The notes below the pieces were generated by a model, which was given only the letters and a program-made list of their open reading frames with translations, had not been told where the DNA came from and made no database searches. A program made the translations under genes and the position numbers. Below are positions 61,005 to 64,000 of a DNA stretch of 64,000 nucleotides, in pieces. Numbering within the stretch: the stretch's first letter is position 1; each line of letters opens with the position of its first letter. Where the stretch lies: NCBI GenBank assembly GCA_046329535.1, contig JAXLUN010000001.1:496001-560000 (forward strand). The letters are read 5' to 3'. Source of the stretch: Bog-950 sp046329535 (GTDB lineage Bacteria > Bacteroidota > Bacteroidia > Chitinophagales > LD1).

Positions 61005-61634
61005 ATGAGCAAGATAAAGAATCTCATTTTCGATATCGGTAATGTCATTGTAGATATTGACTACATGACCACCGTGGCAGAATTTCAGAAGTTATCTACC
61101 GTTGACTTCAGCGCAATAGTTTCTTATTCCAGGCAGCATCACATTTTTGACCAATTTGAAACCGGCAAATTGACGGCACAACAGTTTCGCGATGAACTAA
61201 AACGTTTTCTGAAACCCGCAGTAAGTGATGAGGAAATAAACCATGCCTGGAATTCTATCTTAATCGATTACCCAGTGCAGAAGATTGATTTGCTGCGTCA
61301 TCTGAAGACTCGCTATCCTATTTTTGCTCTGAGCAATATCAACGAAATTCACGTAGCCTCTATCGACCGGGTGGCGTGTGAAAAATTTGGCGCCCATAGT
61401 TTTCGTGATTTTTTTCATGCCGCTTATTATAGCAACGAAGTCGGTCTTCGCAAACCCGACCGGGAAATTTACGAGTATGTATTAGCCAAAGAAAATCTGA
61501 ACGCTGCCGAAACATTTTTTGTAGACGATAAGGAGGAAAACGTAGAAACCGCCCGGCTACTCGGTTTGCAGGCCTATCAGTTATCCCATCCCGATAAGCT
61601 GATGGATCTGCTTACACAGTTACAGATAATATGA
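61005..61634 (+). CDS. HAD-superfamily hydrolase (subfamily IA)
   Basis: From ATG 61005 the product has 209 residues (the frame from 60927 adds 26 and is not preferred). HAD motifs are present: motif I DIGNVIVDID (catalytic Asp is the first), motif II LSNINE, the lysine in RKPDREIYEYV, and motif IV FVDDKEEN. This IA-type form is typical of small-molecule phosphatases such as alpha-D-glucose-1-phosphatase YihX. The substrate is unknown. Its TGA overlaps the ATG of the next gene by four bases (ATGA). Confidence 0.9.
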   Translation: MSKIKNLIFDIGNVIVDIDYMTTVAEFQKLSTVDFSAIVSYSRQHHIFDQFETGKLTAQQFRDELKRFLKPAVSDEEINHAWNSILIDYPVQKIDLLRHLKTRYPIFALSNINEIHVASIDRVACEKFGAHSFRDFFHAAYYSNEVGLRKPDREIYEYVLAKENLNAAETFFVDDKEENVETARLLGLQAYQLSHPDKLMDLLTQLQII

Positions 61635-62581
61635 GAGCGTCCATTTTACTCATCTGGTTGCTTTTTACAGTTTTTATAGACGCTGATGCGCAGCAACAAT
61701 TCATTTTTCTGGCCGATAAAACAAAGTTGTTTGAGGCGCGCAAAAATGAGTTTTACTCGCCCGATGGCAGGGAGCTTCTATATTTTCAGAAAGGCAATAT
61801 TTTTTTCAATGGCGGTACCGATGAGCGGCAGAATATCTTTTTGCTTACTACCTCCATCAATTTGAATAGTGAAAAATTGGAGTCTGTTTTTGAACGCGAT
61901 AACAGGGAGGCTTCATTCTCTTTTCAAAACAATAAATTCTATGTCGGCAAAACTGAATCGGATGATTTGCGCCCCAACACCGAACTGATTCACGTGGTGC
62001 GAACCGGCAAGTGGCTATCCTTTTACGCTTCGTATAATGATAGTCTTTTAGCTTATTACCGGGCCGATTCTGTTTTGCCTTCGGCATCCGTACTCGTAGC
62101 CTATACCCTTAGCCGGAAATATGCTCTGCCTAAGAAAATTGTTGTACAGCAAACTTCATTGCCGTTTGAGAACGCCCCCTATTCGTACATTAAACCAATT
62201 TTTGGAAACATTACCGCCAACGAATGGCTTTGGGATGGAAAAATTCTTCGCCCCCGTTGGAATACTGATCCGCATCTGGCTTGGACCTTTGATGGCGAAA
62301 CCGTGAAGCCTTACATCAGTAACAATGTGTATGACCAGTATGGCTGGGATGGCGAAATTTTTAAACCCGTTTGGCGTACCAACCGAGCCCAGGAATGGTC
62401 GTGGGATGGTAAGCGTTTACAGCCCACCTACAGTACCGACTGGGCCAATCAGTATAACATAGAAAATGGAGTGATAAAGCCTTGGAGTAATGTTCATCCG
62501 GAAAAGGAATGGCAGGTAGATGGAGAAATACCTATACCGTTGATTATTTTGGTTGTCAGCGGCATTGCTCGCCCAAACTGA
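61631..62581 (+). CDS. Secreted hypothetical protein with six 19-residue repeats
   Basis: The 316-residue protein has a signal peptide (cut near 20, after DADAQ). The first part (to about 195) is beta-rich and of unknown family. Residues 198-310 consist of six units of exactly 19 residues, each starting with a pair such as EW, AW or QY, followed by WDG, FDG or ENG at positions 4-6 and a Pro near position 11, for example EWLWDGKILRP and EWSWDGKRLQP. The last unit is degenerate (DGEIPIP). The period suggests a small repeated beta structure on the cell surface. It is translationally coupled to the HAD gene. Function unknown. Confidence 0.8.
   Translation: MRASILLIWLLFTVFIDADAQQQFIFLADKTKLFEARKNEFYSPDGRELLYFQKGNIFFNGGTDERQNIFLLTTSINLNSEKLESVFERDNREASFSFQNNKFYVGKTESDDLRPNTELIHVVRTGKWLSFYASYNDSLLAYYRADSVLPSASVLVAYTLSRKYALPKKIVVQQTSLPFENAPYSYIKPIFGNITANEWLWDGKILRPRWNTDPHLAWTFDGETVKPYISNNVYDQYGWDGEIFKPVWRTNRAQEWSWDGKRLQPTYSTDWANQYNIENGVIKPWSNVHPEKEWQVDGEIPIPLIILVVSGIARPN
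62222..62560 (+). repeat. 57-bp coding repeat (six units, 19 codons each)
   Basis: The repeat is at the protein level. Unit starts are at residues 198, 217, 236, 255, 274 and 293, giving an exact 57-nt period with no indels. The nucleotide units have diverged, so this is not a recent tandem duplication. Confidence 0.8.
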
Positions 62582-62639
62582 GCGGTACTCCAAAATTAGA
62601 TTATAAGTATAAATTCGCTCTTAAATAAAACATGACCGT

Positions 62640-62930
62640 ATGAAGAAGTTATTATTCAGCGCAGCATTCTTAGCTGTTTTTATGTTTAACTCCTGCAACC
62701 GGGGAGCCGACAAAGAAGAGCAGACCACCACTCCTGCTCCTCAAAGTAACAACATTGATATTAAGGTAGCTGATCTGGGCAGTCCGAAAGATTTTGTGTG
62801 CGGAATGGATGTGGAAGAAGGTTCTATTGCCGATACAGCTTCCTTTGAAGGTAAAACTTACGGATTCTGTTCATCGGAGTGCAAGGCGGAATTCATCAAG
62901 AATCCGCAATCTTATTTAGCTCAAAAGTAA
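62640..62930 (+). CDS. YHS-domain lipoprotein
   Basis: The 96-residue product has a signal peptide ending in a lipobox (FNSC, Cys19), a short polar linker, and a YHS domain: C54 and M56 in VCGMDV, then YGFCSSECKAEF with C77 and C81. YHS domains bind metal ions and occur next to copper and heavy-metal transporters. A metal chaperone or sensor on the envelope is likely. It precedes fabH by only 9 nt, but there is no obvious functional link. Confidence 0.88.
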   Translation: MKKLLFSAAFLAVFMFNSCNRGADKEEQTTTPAPQSNNIDIKVADLGSPKDFVCGMDVEEGSIADTASFEGKTYGFCSSECKAEFIKNPQSYLAQK

Positions 62931-62939
62931 AAAGCATTT

Positions 62940-63938
62940 ATGCCATCCAGTAAAATTACAGGTTTGGGAATGTACGTTCCCGAAACCGTAGTAACCAATG
63001 CAGATTTATCTGAAATGATGGATACTACCGATGAATGGATTATTGAACGGACCGGAATTAAAGAGAGAAGATTTTTCAAAGAAGGGGTGGATACCGTTTC
63101 CAGCATGGGAACTCATGCCGCAAAAATGGCCTTGGAGCGTGCTGGTCGCAAAGCGGAAGATGTTGATTTAATTGTATTTGCCACACTCAGCTCAGATTAT
63201 AATTTCCCGGGCTCAGGTGTCTTGCTACAACGTTCCCTGCCTTTCAAAAACATAGGGGCTATTGATATACGAACTCAATGTTCAGGTTTTATCTATGCAT
63301 TGTCTGTTGCCGACCAATACATCCGCTCCGGTAAATACAAAACAATTCTGGTGGTCGGCTCAGAAGTGCAATCAAACGTATTTGAAAAAAGTGACCGGGG
63401 TAGAAGTATGGCTGTAATTTTTGGTGATGGGGCTGGAGCAGTATTACTGGAAGCTACGGATCAAAAAGATAAGGGTATTCTCACCACCATTCTTCATAGC
63501 GATGGGCACCATGCAGAGGAATTGTTTTTGGAACATCCCGGTAGTAGAAGAAAAGAGCGATTTACTCCGGATATGCTGGAGAAGGGAGAGTTGCTTCCAT
63601 ATATGAACGGTAAACAGGTTTTTGTAAATGCCCTGAAGTACTTTCCGGAAGTTATACGAGAGGCATTAACCGAGTGTGACCTGAAAGATGAAGACATCGA
63701 TTTACTGGTGCCTCATCAGGCTAATGCGCGTATCACGCTCGCTATTCAGAAGGAAATGAACCTACCCGATGAAAAGGTGGTTTCCAATATTCATAAATAC
63801 GGGAATACAACAGCTGCTTCCATTCCGATTGCTTTATGTGAAGCTTGGCAGGAAGGCAGAATTAAAGACGGTGACTTAGTTGCTATTGCCGGTTTTGGTT
63901 CAGGTTTTTTATGGGCCAGTGCTTTGGTGCGCTGGTAG
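62940..63938 (+). CDS. fabH: Beta-ketoacyl-ACP synthase III
   Basis: FabH starts fatty-acid synthesis by joining acetyl-CoA (or a branched acyl-CoA) with malonyl-ACP. The 332-residue thiolase-fold product has the catalytic triad Cys114 (DIRTQCSGFIYA), His259 (VPHQANARI) and Asn289 (HKYGNTTAAS). The start SSKITGLGMYVPETVVTN and the WIIERTGIKERR segment are typical. A paralog making other ketones or quinolone-like compounds is possible but not indicated. Only the next gene's last codons follow. Confidence 0.95.
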   Translation: MPSSKITGLGMYVPETVVTNADLSEMMDTTDEWIIERTGIKERRFFKEGVDTVSSMGTHAAKMALERAGRKAEDVDLIVFATLSSDYNFPGSGVLLQRSLPFKNIGAIDIRTQCSGFIYALSVADQYIRSGKYKTILVVGSEVQSNVFEKSDRGRSMAVIFGDGAGAVLLEATDQKDKGILTTILHSDGHHAEELFLEHPGSRRKERFTPDMLEKGELLPYMNGKQVFVNALKYFPEVIREALTECDLKDEDIDLLVPHQANARITLAIQKEMNLPDEKVVSNIHKYGNTTAASIPIALCEAWQEGRIKDGDLVAIAGFGSGFLWASALVRW

Positions 63939-64000
63939 TTATTGTACTTTGCGGCCTTTAGCTACCCGTTGTTTCACCTGCATATTTTCAATTTTACGTA
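63939..64000 (-). CDS. C-terminal end of an unidentified gene (cut by window edge)
   Basis: One minus-strand frame runs from the window edge to a TAA at 63939-63941, immediately next to the fabH stop, and reads RKIENMQVKQRVAKGRKVQ. This convergent, basic tail of about 20 residues is too short to name. The frame is the only one of the three that stays open, but it could also be chance. Confidence 0.45.
   Translation of the reverse strand, partial: RKIENMQVKQRVAKGRKVQ

Overview
The window looks like chromosomal DNA of a free-living member of the Bacteroidota, probably near the Chitinophagia or Sphingobacteriia. The evidence is a type IX secretion (T9SS) C-terminal domain, a bacterial geranylgeranylglyceryl-phosphate synthase family protein, lipoproteins with short lipoboxes, few Shine-Dalgarno sequences, and repeated TAnnTT(C/T)G(C) boxes just upstream of start codons, which resemble the Bacteroidetes -7 promoter element. 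No ribosomal RNA, transposase, integrase or CRISPR array is visible. The species cannot be told from the sequence.

Layout. 0-3 kb: glycerol catabolism on the minus strand (glpK and the first codons of glpD) with an ArsR-type regulator and a degenerate double rhodanese. 3-9.4 kb: arginase, a lipoprotein, typA, a YgjP-type metallopeptidase, a membrane-anchored helix-turn-helix protein, a divergent ClpP and two small proteins. 9.35-13 kb: a compact minus-strand run (GGGP synthase family, rsgA, a secreted hypothetical, dtd, paiB-like, mazG-like). 13-24 kb: the B12-dependent ribonucleotide reductase behind a striking 12-bp inverted repeat, then an M28 peptidase, tsaB, a second ArsR regulator, an EamA transporter, yicC, gmk, apaG and rlmD. 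24-34 kb: surface functions (a repeat lipoprotein, an MBOAT acyltransferase with an SGNH-like partner, a T9SS cargo followed by a collagen-like protein) around uvrB. 34-49 kb: serA, a FabK/nitronate-monooxygenase-like enzyme, sugar nucleotidyltransferases and two sugar-nucleotide epimerases, glyA, an ABC exporter, a sodium:solute symporter, a LOG-family protein and an M23 endopeptidase.

49-60.6 kb is the most coherent system: a Kdp potassium-uptake locus with unusual control. It has an NtrC-type (sigma-54 activator) response regulator instead of the OmpR-type KdpE, a candidate -24/-12 promoter with an upstream dyad, a 115-residue unknown, a 27-residue membrane micro-protein, KdpF, KdpA, KdpB, KdpC, an outer-membrane porin-like barrel, a KdpD sensor domain without a kinase, and a separate HAMP-PAS histidine kinase. 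A Mrr-like nuclease gene of different codon use sits between the regulator and the promoter. A CAT-anticodon tRNA, a HAD phosphatase, a protein with six exact 19-residue repeats, a YHS-domain lipoprotein and fabH close the window.

Most function calls rest on motifs read by eye. Where a family was not recognised, the entry says so.
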